From assembly GCA_017462125.1 (NCBI GenBank), contig JAFTRQ010000007.1, positions 1 to 33,429 on the forward strand: a stretch of 33,429 nucleotides of DNA, read 5' to 3'. The notes under the pieces were generated by a model. That model searched no databases. It was not told the DNA's origin and saw only the letters and a list, made by a program, of their open reading frames with translations. This document shows positions 1 to 7,351 of the stretch, one piece after another (the first letter of the stretch is position 1; every line of letters starts with the position of its first letter). Both the position numbers and the translations under genes were made by a program. Source of the DNA: Clostridia bacterium. GTDB taxonomy: Bacteria > Bacillota_A > Clostridia > Oscillospirales > CAG-272.

Positions 1-154
1 CAAAATTAGCATTATATTCTTCAGCTAATTTAATGCTTTCTTCATAAACGTATTTAATATGTTCGTTCCAAAAATCGTAGTTGTCATTAGAATTGAATTT
101 ATATTCATTTGACTTTTCTAATACATAGCTTTTTACTAATTCAATAATATTCAT
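1..154 (-). CDS. HD-domain phosphohydrolase, N-terminal fragment
   Basis: A minus-strand reading frame runs open from an ATG at 154 to the window edge, giving about 51 residues; the rest lies outside. The visible peptide begins MNIIELVKSYVLEKSNEY and continues into FWNEHIKYVYEESIKLAEEY. An early helix followed by a W-x-x-H-I-K-Y-V segment resembles the start of small HD-superfamily metal-dependent phosphohydrolases, where this first His is the initial metal ligand; the defining HD pair would lie in the missing part. A GGGGAAA ribosome binding site sits 4-5 bases upstream and a sigma-A promoter at 261-289 faces it. The gene is therefore probably intact. The family call is an inference from a short fragment. 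Confidence 0.6.
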   Translation of the reverse strand, partial: MNIIELVKSYVLEKSNEYKFNSNDNYDFWNEHIKYVYEESIKLAEEYNANF

Positions 155-211
155 ATAATTTCCCCGTCAAATTCTGATTTATCATTCAGTTTTATCGCAA
201 GTTTCGCCTTT

Positions 212-253
212 GTATTACAAATGCTTCGGGCAAAGCCCTTACCCCTGTAATAC
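212..253. other. Leader hairpin of the HD-domain gene
   Basis: GTATTACA (212-219) is the exact reverse complement of TGTAATAC (246-253). Between the arms lies an inner GGGC-AAA-GCCC hairpin (228-238). It falls in the predicted roughly 100-nt 5' untranslated region of the minus-strand gene starting at 154. It has no T-run, so it looks more like a leader or mRNA-stability structure than a terminator. No known riboswitch was recognised. Confidence 0.45.
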
Positions 254-260
254 TGATTAT

Positions 261-289
261 ATTATATCACAAATCAGCAGAGAAAGCAA
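261..289 (-). promoter_or_regulatory. Sigma-A promoter for the HD-domain gene
   Basis: On the minus strand TTGCTT (284-289) and TATAAT (261-266) are separated by exactly 17 bases. The predicted start site is near 254, about 100 nt upstream of the ATG at 154. Confidence 0.6.
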
Positions 290-298
290 GAGTTATAT

Positions 299-455
299 TC
301 CGACTTCGTCGGAGTGATATTATTGCTGCCGCAATAGTGATATTGAAGCCTTGCGGCTTCAGTGATATTTTATTCGCCCCCTAAACTCGCGTAGCGAATA
401 TCACTTGGACGAAGTCCAAATATCACTGCAAAGCAATATCACTCGCCGTAGGCGA
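299..455. repeat. Symmetric array of mini-hairpins separated by AGTGATAT / ATATCACT spacers
   Basis: Short palindromes alternate with an 8-base spacer that flips orientation at the centre. Left half: TCCGAC-TTC-GTCGGA (299-313), AGTGATAT (313-320), ATTGC-TGCC-GCAAT (322-335), AGTGATAT (336-343), GAAGCC-TTGC-GGCTTC (345-360), AGTGATAT (361-368). Centre: ATTCGC/GCGAAT with inner TCGC-GTA-GCGA (372-399). Right half: ATATCACT (398-405), TGGAC-GAA-GTCCA (406-418), ATATCACT (420-427), TGC-AAA-GCA (427-435), ATATCACT (436-443), TCGCC-GTA-GGCGA (443-455). The stems all differ in sequence while the spacers are identical. Left and right spacers are complementary, so the whole array can fold as a ladder of junctions. 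No protein-coding content is evident. Confidence 0.8.
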
Positions 456-463
456 ATAGAACT

Positions 464-492
464 GGCGTGTTCTCCGTTAAGGAGAACACGCC
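464..492. terminator. 12-bp perfect hairpin downstream of the phosphoesterase gene
   Basis: GGCGTGTTCTCC (464-475) and GGAGAACACGCC (481-492) form a perfect 12-bp stem with a 5-base loop. It lies 42 bases after the stop of the minus-strand gene ending at 534. The T-run expected on the minus strand is poor, so it may be a mRNA 3'-end stabiliser or an outer part of the adjacent hairpin array rather than a strong intrinsic terminator. Confidence 0.5.
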
Positions 493-533
493 AAGCGCGA
501 TGCTCTTGTTTTTATATATTGAGCTTTGATTCA

Positions 534-1355
534 TTATTCTCCAATGACATACCTATTGATATTTCCCAGTAAGCCTTGCGAGGACACGTATTGCGTGAGA
601 TTCGGTTTCAGCTCACAGACGTTGAGAAAATGAAGGTGGCCTGCCAAAACAGCGGGGATCTTATGAGTGTTTGCGTAGATGAGTTCAATGAATTCGAGAT
701 TCTCCGCAGGACAATCGGGGTTGTTCAAGCGGTAATATTCCTCGCGAGTTTTTAAAATGTCGTTGTTTTCCGATTGAATCGGTATGTGCATGGCGATGAT
801 GAGCGGCTTTTGTTGAGAGAGCTGCTCTTTTAAGGCATTGATTTGCTCTCTTGTGACAGCTCCGTTGGAGTTATCAAAGGCAATTATTTTCAGATCGTCA
901 AGATCGAGGATTTGGACGGGGCTTTTTATTCTTGACATATAGCAATCATCGGGGATCAGCTCGGCTTGCTCGTGGTTTCCGCAGGCAAAAACGTAGGGAA
1001 TCGGGAAATTTGAAAACTTTTTTTCGAAAAGCCGAACGTGCGCTTCGTTTACGTAATCAAATATATCTCCCGTCATAATCAGCGCGTCGCCATCCTCCCG
1101 CGCTTTATTCAAAAGGCTTTCAAGATGCTCGTCCGCTTCTATGAGAAGCTCGTCGTCATACGGTTCTCCGAAGGCTTTGGCGAAGCTTTTTCGCCCCTCG
1201 TGCCAAAAAGAAGCGTTTGTTGACACCTTTTGCCTTTCCTCTTCGGAGGACAGCTCGTCAGTGAGATTCAGATGCACGTCGCTGAAGTGATATACCGTCT
1301 TTCTTTTGACACCCTTGATATTGATCCTGTAATCGTGTAGCAAAATCCTTGACAA
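534..1355 (-). CDS. Calcineurin-like metallophosphoesterase
   Basis: This 273-residue soluble protein belongs to the calcineurin-like dinuclear metallophosphoesterases. The metal-binding signatures are in order: FSDVH (D26, H28), TGDIFDY (D97), CGNHE (N127, H128), AMHIP, and GHLH near the C-terminus. There is no signal peptide, so action is cytosolic; the substrate is unknown. A longer frame begins at 1409, but it overlaps the preceding gene and its extra residues encode that gene's ribosome binding region. I chose the TTG at 1355, which has a GGAGG site 7 bases upstream. Only 13 bases separate it from the stop of the PHP-domain gene, so the two are probably cotranscribed from the promoter at 2647-2676. 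Residues 31-85 form an insertion before motif II that may shape the active-site entrance. Confidence 0.88.
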   Translation of the reverse strand: MSRILLHDYRINIKGVKRKTVYHFSDVHLNLTDELSSEEERQKVSTNASFWHEGRKSFAKAFGEPYDDELLIEADEHLESLLNKAREDGDALIMTGDIFDYVNEAHVRLFEKKFSNFPIPYVFACGNHEQAELIPDDCYMSRIKSPVQILDLDDLKIIAFDNSNGAVTREQINALKEQLSQQKPLIIAMHIPIQSENNDILKTREEYYRLNNPDCPAENLEFIELIYANTHKIPAVLAGHLHFLNVCELKPNLTQYVSSQGLLGNINRYVIGE

Positions 1356-1368
1356 GTCAGTTCCTCCA

Positions 1369-2589
1369 TTAATCGTTTTTCTCAACCCAAATAGGACTTG
1401 TCCAGCCAAAGCGGCCGTCTGAAAGCTCGACGCGGAGATAATAAAAATCGGTGTCGTTTTCCTGGTTGTAGTCGAAGATCAACTCGCGCGCATAAGTGAA
1501 CGTCATATAATTTCGGCAATTTTTGACGAGGGTGATGGCTTTGATCGGTACGTCGGCTTTCACGTTGAAGAAGATCTTCAGATCCTCGTCTTTGGGGCGC
1601 TTGACCGTCTCGCCCATCCAATGGTTGTCAATGCGGAAGTCGATCTCCATTCTGCCGCCCATCGCTCCGTCGGGCTTGCCGAGCATATATGCGAAGGTTC
1701 GCTTTGCGGAAAGCGCGTCAAAAATGGCATCGTGGGTATTTTCCTCCGCCCAAACTCCGGTCACGCCGGGATACATGGAAAGACCGCCGTACGGCTCATA
1801 GACAAGACCGTTTCGCCCGTGGTGGTCGTCACTTCCGCCGATACATCCGATCTTTGCACCCTTTCGCAGGGCATCCTGAAAGAATCCTCCCTCACAGCAG
1901 GAGGGGGCATCGAATCCGGGGTTGCCCATATACTCTGCGGGGTCGCCGCGGGAGATGATCTCTATAAAGGGCGGGATCAGATCCTTGTCAAGTCTGATGA
2001 AATCGCCGCCTGCGGAAAAATCGTAGGTGTCGTGGGGAACAGCGATAATGTTGGGGTTGGCAAGAACTTGACGGTAGCACTCCTCTGTAAACTCGCCCGG
2101 ACGGTCGCCAATCACCATTTCGGCGTCGTCATCGCGGAAATAGAGCACCATATTACTGAAAAAAGGGTAGGAATCGCGCTCGTAAGCCAAGATCGTGGTG
2201 AATTTTCCGTCCTCGCGGTATTCCTTGACCTTGCTTCTGATCAGCTCCCATTTGGAATCCTTTCCGCCATGCCAAAGGGTAGGTCTTCCCACACCTCCGT
2301 GGTCGTGGTCGCTCAGCGCGGCGAAGTCAAGCTTGGCAAGGTCTCTGATATTTTTGAAATACGTATCGATATCAACTCCGCCGTCCGACAACTCGGTGTG
2401 CCCGTGCATCTCGCCCGTGAAGGGCTTCAACGTGGGGGCGGGAGGGTCAAATTGGGCGCGTGCGTCCTTCAGCTCCTGCGAAAGTGTTTGTCTGTCGTCG
2501 GAGATCGGTCCGTAGACCGTGTCGGTAAAGCGCTTACAGCGGCCGGGTGTATCGTATCGTCTTGCTTTGTATTTGTCGGGATGAATCAT
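1369..2589 (-). CDS. PHP-domain metallohydrolase, CehA/McbA-like
   Basis: The 406-residue protein is a polymerase-and-histidinol-phosphatase (PHP) superfamily hydrolase with a trinuclear metal site. Motifs seen: HGHTELSDG (H62, H64, D69), LSDHDH (D94, H95), VPHDTYDF in the middle, and GGSDDHHGR towards the C-terminus. Roughly the last 90 residues look like a beta-sandwich after the barrel. CehA/McbA-type members hydrolyse esters, carbamates or phosphoesters; the substrate here is unknown. The open frame extends upstream to 3300, but that stretch overlaps the promoters and the divergent coding gene. The ATG at 2589 is therefore preferred although its AAGGA site is 12 bases away. It is the first gene of a two-gene unit with the phosphoesterase and is divergent from the glycosidase-like gene at 2761, with which it may share a pathway. 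Confidence 0.83.
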   Translation of the reverse strand: MIHPDKYKARRYDTPGRCKRFTDTVYGPISDDRQTLSQELKDARAQFDPPAPTLKPFTGEMHGHTELSDGGVDIDTYFKNIRDLAKLDFAALSDHDHGGVGRPTLWHGGKDSKWELIRSKVKEYREDGKFTTILAYERDSYPFFSNMVLYFRDDDAEMVIGDRPGEFTEECYRQVLANPNIIAVPHDTYDFSAGGDFIRLDKDLIPPFIEIISRGDPAEYMGNPGFDAPSCCEGGFFQDALRKGAKIGCIGGSDDHHGRNGLVYEPYGGLSMYPGVTGVWAEENTHDAIFDALSAKRTFAYMLGKPDGAMGGRMEIDFRIDNHWMGETVKRPKDEDLKIFFNVKADVPIKAITLVKNCRNYMTFTYARELIFDYNQENDTDFYYLRVELSDGRFGWTSPIWVEKND

Positions 2590-2646
2590 TTGTCTGCGGA
2601 TTCCTTTCAAAAAAGATTTTTGGCATATATGCTCTGCACTGCTTTG

Positions 2647-2676
2647 ATTATAGCACGGAAAATCGGGATTTGTCAA
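2647..2676 (-). promoter_or_regulatory. Sigma-A promoter for the PHP/phosphoesterase unit
   Basis: Minus strand TTGACA (2671-2676) and TATAAT (2647-2652), both perfect hexamers, with an 18-base spacer. About 40 bases separate it from the divergent promoter at 2714-2742, leaving room for a shared operator, though no clear palindrome was found there. Confidence 0.75.
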
Positions 2677-2713
2677 GCAGAGAAAGCAATTTTTATATAA
2701 TTCAAAAGAACTG

Positions 2714-2742
2714 TTGCGTTTTTCTTTCATTAGGTGTATAAT
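2714..2742 (+). promoter_or_regulatory. Sigma-A promoter for the gene at 2761
   Basis: TTGCGT (2714-2719), 17 bases, TATAAT (2737-2742). The predicted transcription start is around 2749, so the leader is very short and the ribosome binding site lies almost at the 5' end of the mRNA. Confidence 0.6.
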
Positions 2743-2760
2743 GAAGGAAAAGGCAGGTGA

Positions 2761-4719
2761 ATGGGTATGTATATTGTTGCGAAGGATGATCAATTTGCGG
2801 TATCGAATGATAAAAAAGGTGCCGTAGCGAGCATATTGCCACCCAAGATAATCGAAAACGGCGAAACAATTGAGCTTTTCTGCGTTGGAGATGGGATATA
2901 TGAGTCTGAAAACGATCGCGTTAGATATACCGTTGAGCAGATCGGTGACGGTTTGTTTTGTATCAAACGCTCGTGGACCAATCTTGCCTCGGTGACGCGA
3001 CATATCCGAACGGTAATTCGCGTGCAGGCTTGCTTTGCGGTTGAAAAATTTCTGATCCCTTGCGTCAGCATCAACGGAAATCCATTTGGCGCGGGCGGGG
3101 AGCCAAAGGGACTTTTGTGTGAAGGGAGCCCGTGGATCTTTTCTTATGACCGTGTTTCTGTTCCTGCTTGTACGCTGACGGAAAACCGCGATTTTGCGCT
3201 TTCGCTCTTCACTTCCGCAGAGGATCCCGTATCGCTTACGTGCTCTTGCAGTATTGTTAAGGATGAGGTGACGGGAGCTTACTGTCAGGAGATCCATCAT
3301 CCCGTAACAGAAACGCCGAAGGCGTACACCTTGCGTGACGGTTACACCGAGGGCTACGAGGGAAAGATCGAGCTGTTGCCCGGAGAATCCTTTTCTGTTG
3401 AAGCATACCTGTTAGTCAGCCGCCCGAGATGGAAAAATTTCGGTATTTGTGACACGCTTGACAAGTCTCTTTCGCTTTTCCCGAATATTGAGCCGAAAAA
3501 TCTTCCGGATGATTTGCAGGTCTGGGATCATTCGATCAAGTTTGCCGAAGGTCTGATCCGAAGCCATCACGGAATGCGCGGCTTCCACATCGGCTTGTTG
3601 CCTGACGGAGCGGGTGGATTCCAATATCGGGGTGATGATTGCTATGAGCTTGCGTGGTGCGGACAAAACGTGCTGCTGTGCCGTATGTTCATTGAGGATT
3701 ACATACGGAACGGAGACAGGGAAAAGCTTGACACCGCACTTGAGATCCTTGATGCGCGAGTGGAGAATTGCATATCCTCCTGCGGATTGATCGCCTCACA
3801 GCTGCGCGACAGCACAGCTCTTGAAAGCACGTCCTCCGACACCTGCAATATGGGATACGGCGCGTATGAATTTTTGCGCGTCTACCAAAAGCTGCGTGGA
3901 ATCGGTATCGAAAAGCAGTCTTACCTTGCCGCAGGGCTTGGTGTGTGTGACTTTTTCGTATCGCATTTTTCGCCTGAATTCGGCTTTGGTAAGCAATGGC
4001 GGCACGACGGTGTCTGTCTTGACACGGGTGGAACCATCGGTGCGTTTCTGATCCCCGCGCTTACAAAAGCCTATGAGCTGACGAAAAAGCGTTGCTATCT
4101 TGATATGGCGGAAAAAGCGATGCTGTTTTACTGTAAGCGTGATCTTGACGAATTTTGCTGTACAGCCGGCGCACTTGATACCTGTTGCGTCGATAAAGAG
4201 ACCTCCGCACCGCTGATCATGAGCGGTGTGCTGCTGTATTCCTTGACCCAAAATGATCAATATCTTGAATATGCTCAGAAGGCGGCGTATTATTTTACCT
4301 CTTGGATGTTTCACTATCAGCCGCTGTATGATGCCGTTGCCGAGATCGAGAAATATGAGGTCTGTGTGCGCGGGCTCACGGCCGTCTCCGCACAGCATCA
4401 CCATTTGGATATGTACGCAGGGATCGTGGTGCCGTATTTGCGACAACTTTCCGATATGACGGGAGATCTGAAATGGCGCGTGCGTGCCGATATGATGTGG
4501 AAGGCGGTTCTCCAATGCATTGGAGACGGAAAACGCAAGATACACGGCGTTTTGCGCCCTGCGGGAAGTCAGAACGAGGCGATCTTTCATTGCCCGTGGA
4601 CCTTCGGTGGAGTGAATACCTTTGCGCGCGGTGCGCTGAACGATTGGCTCGTGGCGTGGCCTTGCGCCTTTCGTCTGTCGGTGCTTGAGTATGAGAGTGC
4701 TGAAAAGGGCAGCAGGTGA
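2761..4719 (+). CDS. Putative cytosolic six-hairpin glycosidase, family not assigned
   Basis: The 652-residue protein has no signal peptide. Residues 1 to about 215 read as beta-rich. From about 235 the sequence becomes helical, with recurring segments such as YELAWCGQNVLLCRMF, KAYELTKKRCYLDMA, LEYAQKAAYYF and AVSAQHHHLDMYAGIV that fit an (alpha/alpha)6 barrel. Such a beta-domain plus toroid is typical of clan-like six-hairpin glycosidases, but I could not place it in a numbered GH family, and no catalytic pair is certain. The protein is rich in Cys, as expected for a cytosolic anaerobe enzyme. Start: ATG 2761 (AAAAGG 7 bases upstream) or ATG 2767 (AGGTGA 6 bases upstream); they differ by two residues. 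It is divergent from a PHP hydrolase and is followed by a sugar kinase with its own promoter, which suggests glycoside catabolism. Confidence 0.6.
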   Translation: MGMYIVAKDDQFAVSNDKKGAVASILPPKIIENGETIELFCVGDGIYESENDRVRYTVEQIGDGLFCIKRSWTNLASVTRHIRTVIRVQACFAVEKFLIPCVSINGNPFGAGGEPKGLLCEGSPWIFSYDRVSVPACTLTENRDFALSLFTSAEDPVSLTCSCSIVKDEVTGAYCQEIHHPVTETPKAYTLRDGYTEGYEGKIELLPGESFSVEAYLLVSRPRWKNFGICDTLDKSLSLFPNIEPKNLPDDLQVWDHSIKFAEGLIRSHHGMRGFHIGLLPDGAGGFQYRGDDCYELAWCGQNVLLCRMFIEDYIRNGDREKLDTALEILDARVENCISSCGLIASQLRDSTALESTSSDTCNMGYGAYEFLRVYQKLRGIGIEKQSYLAAGLGVCDFFVSHFSPEFGFGKQWRHDGVCLDTGGTIGAFLIPALTKAYELTKKRCYLDMAEKAMLFYCKRDLDEFCCTAGALDTCCVDKETSAPLIMSGVLLYSLTQNDQYLEYAQKAAYYFTSWMFHYQPLYDAVAEIEKYEVCVRGLTAVSAQHHHLDMYAGIVVPYLRQLSDMTGDLKWRVRADMMWKAVLQCIGDGKRKIHGVLRPAGSQNEAIFHCPWTFGGVNTFARGALNDWLVAWPCAFRLSVLEYESAEKGSR

Positions 4720-4798
4720 TACTTGCCGTACCGCGTTTGGACGTCGCACGCTGCGAACTTGCGCATAGGAAAAAATTATGTTTTGTAAAAAACAATAC

Positions 4799-4827
4799 TT
4801 GAAATATATAAAAAAGCGTGCTATAAT
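4799..4827 (+). promoter_or_regulatory. Sigma-A promoter for the PfkB kinase/PHP unit
   Basis: TTGAAA (4799-4804), 17 bases, TATAAT (4822-4827). The start site would be near 4834, about 55 nt before the kinase ATG. The rest of 4720-4889 shows no gene. Confidence 0.7.
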
Positions 4828-4889
4828 GAATACGGAAGCAAAAATCATATATGTTTTACTTCTGACCGATAACCCAAGGAGATGTTTAA

Positions 4890-5789
4890 ATGAAAATTTT
4901 GAATTTTGGATCTTGTAATATTGATTACGTGTATGCAATAGACCACATCGTTCGTGTGGGAGAGACCGAGACCACGGAAAGAATGGATGTTTTCCCCGGT
5001 GGAAAGGGCTTGAATCAGTCTATTGCCGTGGCGCGGGCAGGCGCTCAGATCTGGCACGCAGGCTGTGTTGGCAATGATGGCACGATGTTGACCGAGCTGT
5101 TGGAGGCAAGCGGTGTTGATCTGTCGTATATGAAGACCGTTGACGCGAAGAACGGACACGCTATTATTCAGGTCAGCGCCAAGGGCGAAAACTCGATCTT
5201 CCTCTATCCCGGCTCGAATGAGATGGTGACGAAGGAGTACGTTGACGAGGTGCTTACGCATTTTGCTTGCGGAGATATTCTTCTTTTGCAAAACGAGATC
5301 AGCAACGTGGAATATATCATCAGAAGAGCATATGAAAAGCAGATGCAGATCGTATTCAATCCCTCACCGATCAACGAAAAAATTGCCGAGATCGATCTTG
5401 GTATGATTTCGTATCTGATCCTTAATGAGGTAGAGGCGGGTGAGATCACTCATTGTGACAACCCCGATGAGAGCCTTGCGTATTTTAAAAAGAATTACCC
5501 CTCGTTGAAGATCATGCTGACGCTCGGTGAGAAGGGATGCGTCTATATGGATACCGAAACCGAGGTGTGGCAATCCGCGTTCAAGGTCAAGGCGGTGGAT
5601 ACCACTGCCGCGGGCGATACCTTTACGGGATATTTCGTAGCGGGGATTGCTCAGGGCGATGCTTATGCGGAGATATTGAAGATCGCCAGTGCCGCTTCTG
5701 CGATTGCAGTATCGAAAAACGGTGCCGCGCCTTCGATCCCCCAAAGAGCTGAGGTGCTTGAAAAATTTGAAAGCCTGCAGGGTAACTGA
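4890..5789 (+). CDS. PfkB-family sugar kinase, ribokinase-like
   Basis: The 299-residue protein is a ribokinase/PfkB-family ATP-dependent sugar kinase that phosphorylates a sugar hydroxyl, probably on a pentose or a furanose-type sugar. Signatures: GSCNID (D12, sugar binding), PFPFKB motif 1 GGKGLNQS (38-44), the anion-hole/base motif DTTAAGDTFTGYF with predicted catalytic base D243, and a C-terminal SKNGAAPSIP tail similar to that of ribokinase. The length is normal for the family. A clear AAGGAG site precedes the ATG. It leads a unit with the PHP hydrolase at 5890, 100 bases downstream with a hairpin between. Ribokinase is the closest recognisable type, but no ribose transport genes are nearby, so the physiological sugar may be another one released by the neighbouring glycosidases. 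Confidence 0.85.
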   Translation: MKILNFGSCNIDYVYAIDHIVRVGETETTERMDVFPGGKGLNQSIAVARAGAQIWHAGCVGNDGTMLTELLEASGVDLSYMKTVDAKNGHAIIQVSAKGENSIFLYPGSNEMVTKEYVDEVLTHFACGDILLLQNEISNVEYIIRRAYEKQMQIVFNPSPINEKIAEIDLGMISYLILNEVEAGEITHCDNPDESLAYFKKNYPSLKIMLTLGEKGCVYMDTETEVWQSAFKVKAVDTTAAGDTFTGYFVAGIAQGDAYAEILKIASAASAIAVSKNGAAPSIPQRAEVLEKFESLQGN

Positions 5790-5796
5790 GGCAGAT

Positions 5797-5823
5797 GAAA
5801 TCCGCCGCTTTGCGGCGGATTTC
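5797..5823. terminator. 12-bp GC-rich intergenic hairpin after the kinase gene
   Basis: GAAATCCGCCGC (5797-5808) pairs perfectly with GCGGCGGATTTC (5812-5823) around a TTT loop. No T-run follows; instead the sequence CGTGATAT follows directly, close to the AGTGATAT spacer of the array at 299-455. It may be a weak terminator/attenuator within the kinase-PHP unit or a single dispersed copy of that repeat family. Confidence 0.55.
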
Positions 5824-5889
5824 CGTGATATATTTTGAATAGATAAAAATGCGTTGCTTTTGCGGCGCGTAAAGGCAAGGAGAAATGAA

Positions 5890-7245
5890 ATGAAAGGTGT
5901 TCTTTACAGCTACGACGTTTACCCCAAGGTTTTTCTTGCTGACAGAGAAAAACAGATTACTATACAGCCCTTGGGTGATCATGCGGCTTTCGCGGCGGAT
6001 AAGGATTATACGTTGCGCATCTATAAGGTCAATCAAGCCAATCCGAGACCGTATCCCGAGCGCGGAGGCAGATTTGAGGTAGTTACCAAGCCCGAGAGCG
6101 ACGGGTGTCTGCGCTTTACGGGGCTTTTTGAGGGCGAGGGTGAGTTTTTTATTAACGTCCATGCAGATCCTGCGGGGAATCCTATCTGCACGCTTTCCGT
6201 TTACGCGTTGAATGAGGATATGGCGGGCAGAGTGCCTTACAGAGGCGATCTGCATATGCATACCCGTCGTTCCGACGGTAGGGAAGCGCCTGCCACCGTT
6301 GCGGCGAATTATCGCGGTCACGGCTACGATTTTACCGTTATTTCCGATCATAACAGATATTATCCCTCTCTTGAGGCGATCGCATATTATAAGGACCTGA
6401 CCGATCTGACGATCGTACCCGGAGAAGAGGTGCATCTGCCTCTTAATGACGTGCATTACGTTAATTTCGGCGGTACGTACAGCATCAATGCTTTGGTCAA
6501 GCCCTCGGCAAATGACGAGCAGGGTGATGATCTTGCACACCGCAGTATCGACGGAAACGCTCCCGAGCCTATGACAAGAGAGGCATATGAGGCAATGATC
6601 CGCGAAAGAGCGAAGCACGTTCCGAGAGAGTATGAGTCCGAGAGACTCAGCTTCGCGGTGCTTGAGTGGATCTATGAGCATATGCAGGCAAATGGCGGTT
6701 TGGGTATCTTCCCCCATCCTTATTGGCTCCGTCAGATGATGCAGCTGCCCGAGGATTATACCGAATTTATTTATAAGGAAGCGCCCTTTGATGCTTTTGA
6801 GGTGCTTGGCGGCGAGAATTACTATCCGCACAACGGCTTCCAGACGGGTCTTTACTATGAAATGAAGGCGAAGGGAATCGATCACCCCGTTGTGGGTAGC
6901 ACCGATAGCCACGGCTCCACAGAGCACAACCGCAATGCTTTGATCTGCTCCACCATCGTTTTTGCCAAGGCTAACACGCGCGAGGGGCTTATCGAGGCGA
7001 TTAAGCAGAAGTATTCCATAGCGGTGGACACTATCAGTCAGGAATATCGCTTAGTCGGTGACTTCCGATTGATGAAATATGCCAGCTTTTTGATGGAGAA
7101 TTATTTCCCGCTTCACGACATGGCGTGTCGTGCCGAGGGTTACTATATGAACCGCTATATCGCGGGAGACGAGCGCGCCCTTGACGTACTGAAGGCGATG
7201 AAGGGACAGATCCCCGATATGCAGAAAAAGTACTTTGATCTTTGA
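5890..7245 (+). CDS. PHP-domain metallohydrolase with N-terminal beta-domain
   Basis: The protein has 451 residues. Residues 1-115 are a beta-rich domain; residues 116 to about 400 are a PHP barrel with GDLHMHTRRSDG (H122, H124, D129), VISDHN (D153, H154), EEVH (about 179-182), FPHPYW and GSTDSHG. This set matches the metal ligands of PHP phosphoesterases and CehA/McbA-type hydrolases; the substrate is unknown. It is the second PHP enzyme of the window, but its architecture (beta-domain at the N-terminus) differs from the one at 1369-2589. The ATG at 5890 has AAGGAG 7 bases upstream; an in-frame longer version from 5854 lacks a site. It follows a sugar kinase and precedes a dehydrogenase, so it may hydrolyse a sugar or aglycone ester or phosphoester intermediate. 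It lacks a signal peptide. Confidence 0.83.
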   Translation: MKGVLYSYDVYPKVFLADREKQITIQPLGDHAAFAADKDYTLRIYKVNQANPRPYPERGGRFEVVTKPESDGCLRFTGLFEGEGEFFINVHADPAGNPICTLSVYALNEDMAGRVPYRGDLHMHTRRSDGREAPATVAANYRGHGYDFTVISDHNRYYPSLEAIAYYKDLTDLTIVPGEEVHLPLNDVHYVNFGGTYSINALVKPSANDEQGDDLAHRSIDGNAPEPMTREAYEAMIRERAKHVPREYESERLSFAVLEWIYEHMQANGGLGIFPHPYWLRQMMQLPEDYTEFIYKEAPFDAFEVLGGENYYPHNGFQTGLYYEMKAKGIDHPVVGSTDSHGSTEHNRNALICSTIVFAKANTREGLIEAIKQKYSIAVDTISQEYRLVGDFRLMKYASFLMENYFPLHDMACRAEGYYMNRYIAGDERALDVLKAMKGQIPDMQKKYFDL

Positions 7246-7278
7246 CGGCTTGATATAAAAACAGAAAATCGAAGATTT

Positions 7279-7309
7279 CGTACGTGATCACGGATTTACA
7301 AAGCGTACG
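7279..7309. promoter_or_regulatory. Candidate operator around the dehydrogenase promoter
   Basis: A perfect 10-bp palindrome CGTGATCACG (7283-7292) lies 2 bases upstream of the -35 box, and two identical palindromic CGTACG boxes (7279-7284 and 7304-7309) bracket the -35 box 25 bases apart. The position suits a repressor or activator site, but no adjacent regulator gene is available to assign it. Confidence 0.35.
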
Positions 7310-7323
7310 GACCGTGTTATACT
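7295..7323 (+). promoter_or_regulatory. Sigma-A promoter for the dehydrogenase/MBL/lipoprotein unit
   Basis: TTTACA (7295-7300), 17 bases, TATACT (7318-7323). The start site is near 7330, about 22 nt before the dehydrogenase ATG, and GGGAGG lies in that leader. Confidence 0.6.
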
Positions 7324-7351
7324 GAAACAAACAGTTTGGGAGGATTTTATT

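Noticed and set aside
299..455. CRISPR-like or integrative attachment-site array
   Set aside because: The repeated part is only 8 bases and the parts between are palindromes; no integrase or cas gene is near.
2590..3300. N-terminal extension of the minus-strand PHP gene up to 3300
   Set aside because: It would overlap the divergent gene and both promoters, and the extra residues show no fold; the ATG at 2589 precedes the PHP domain.
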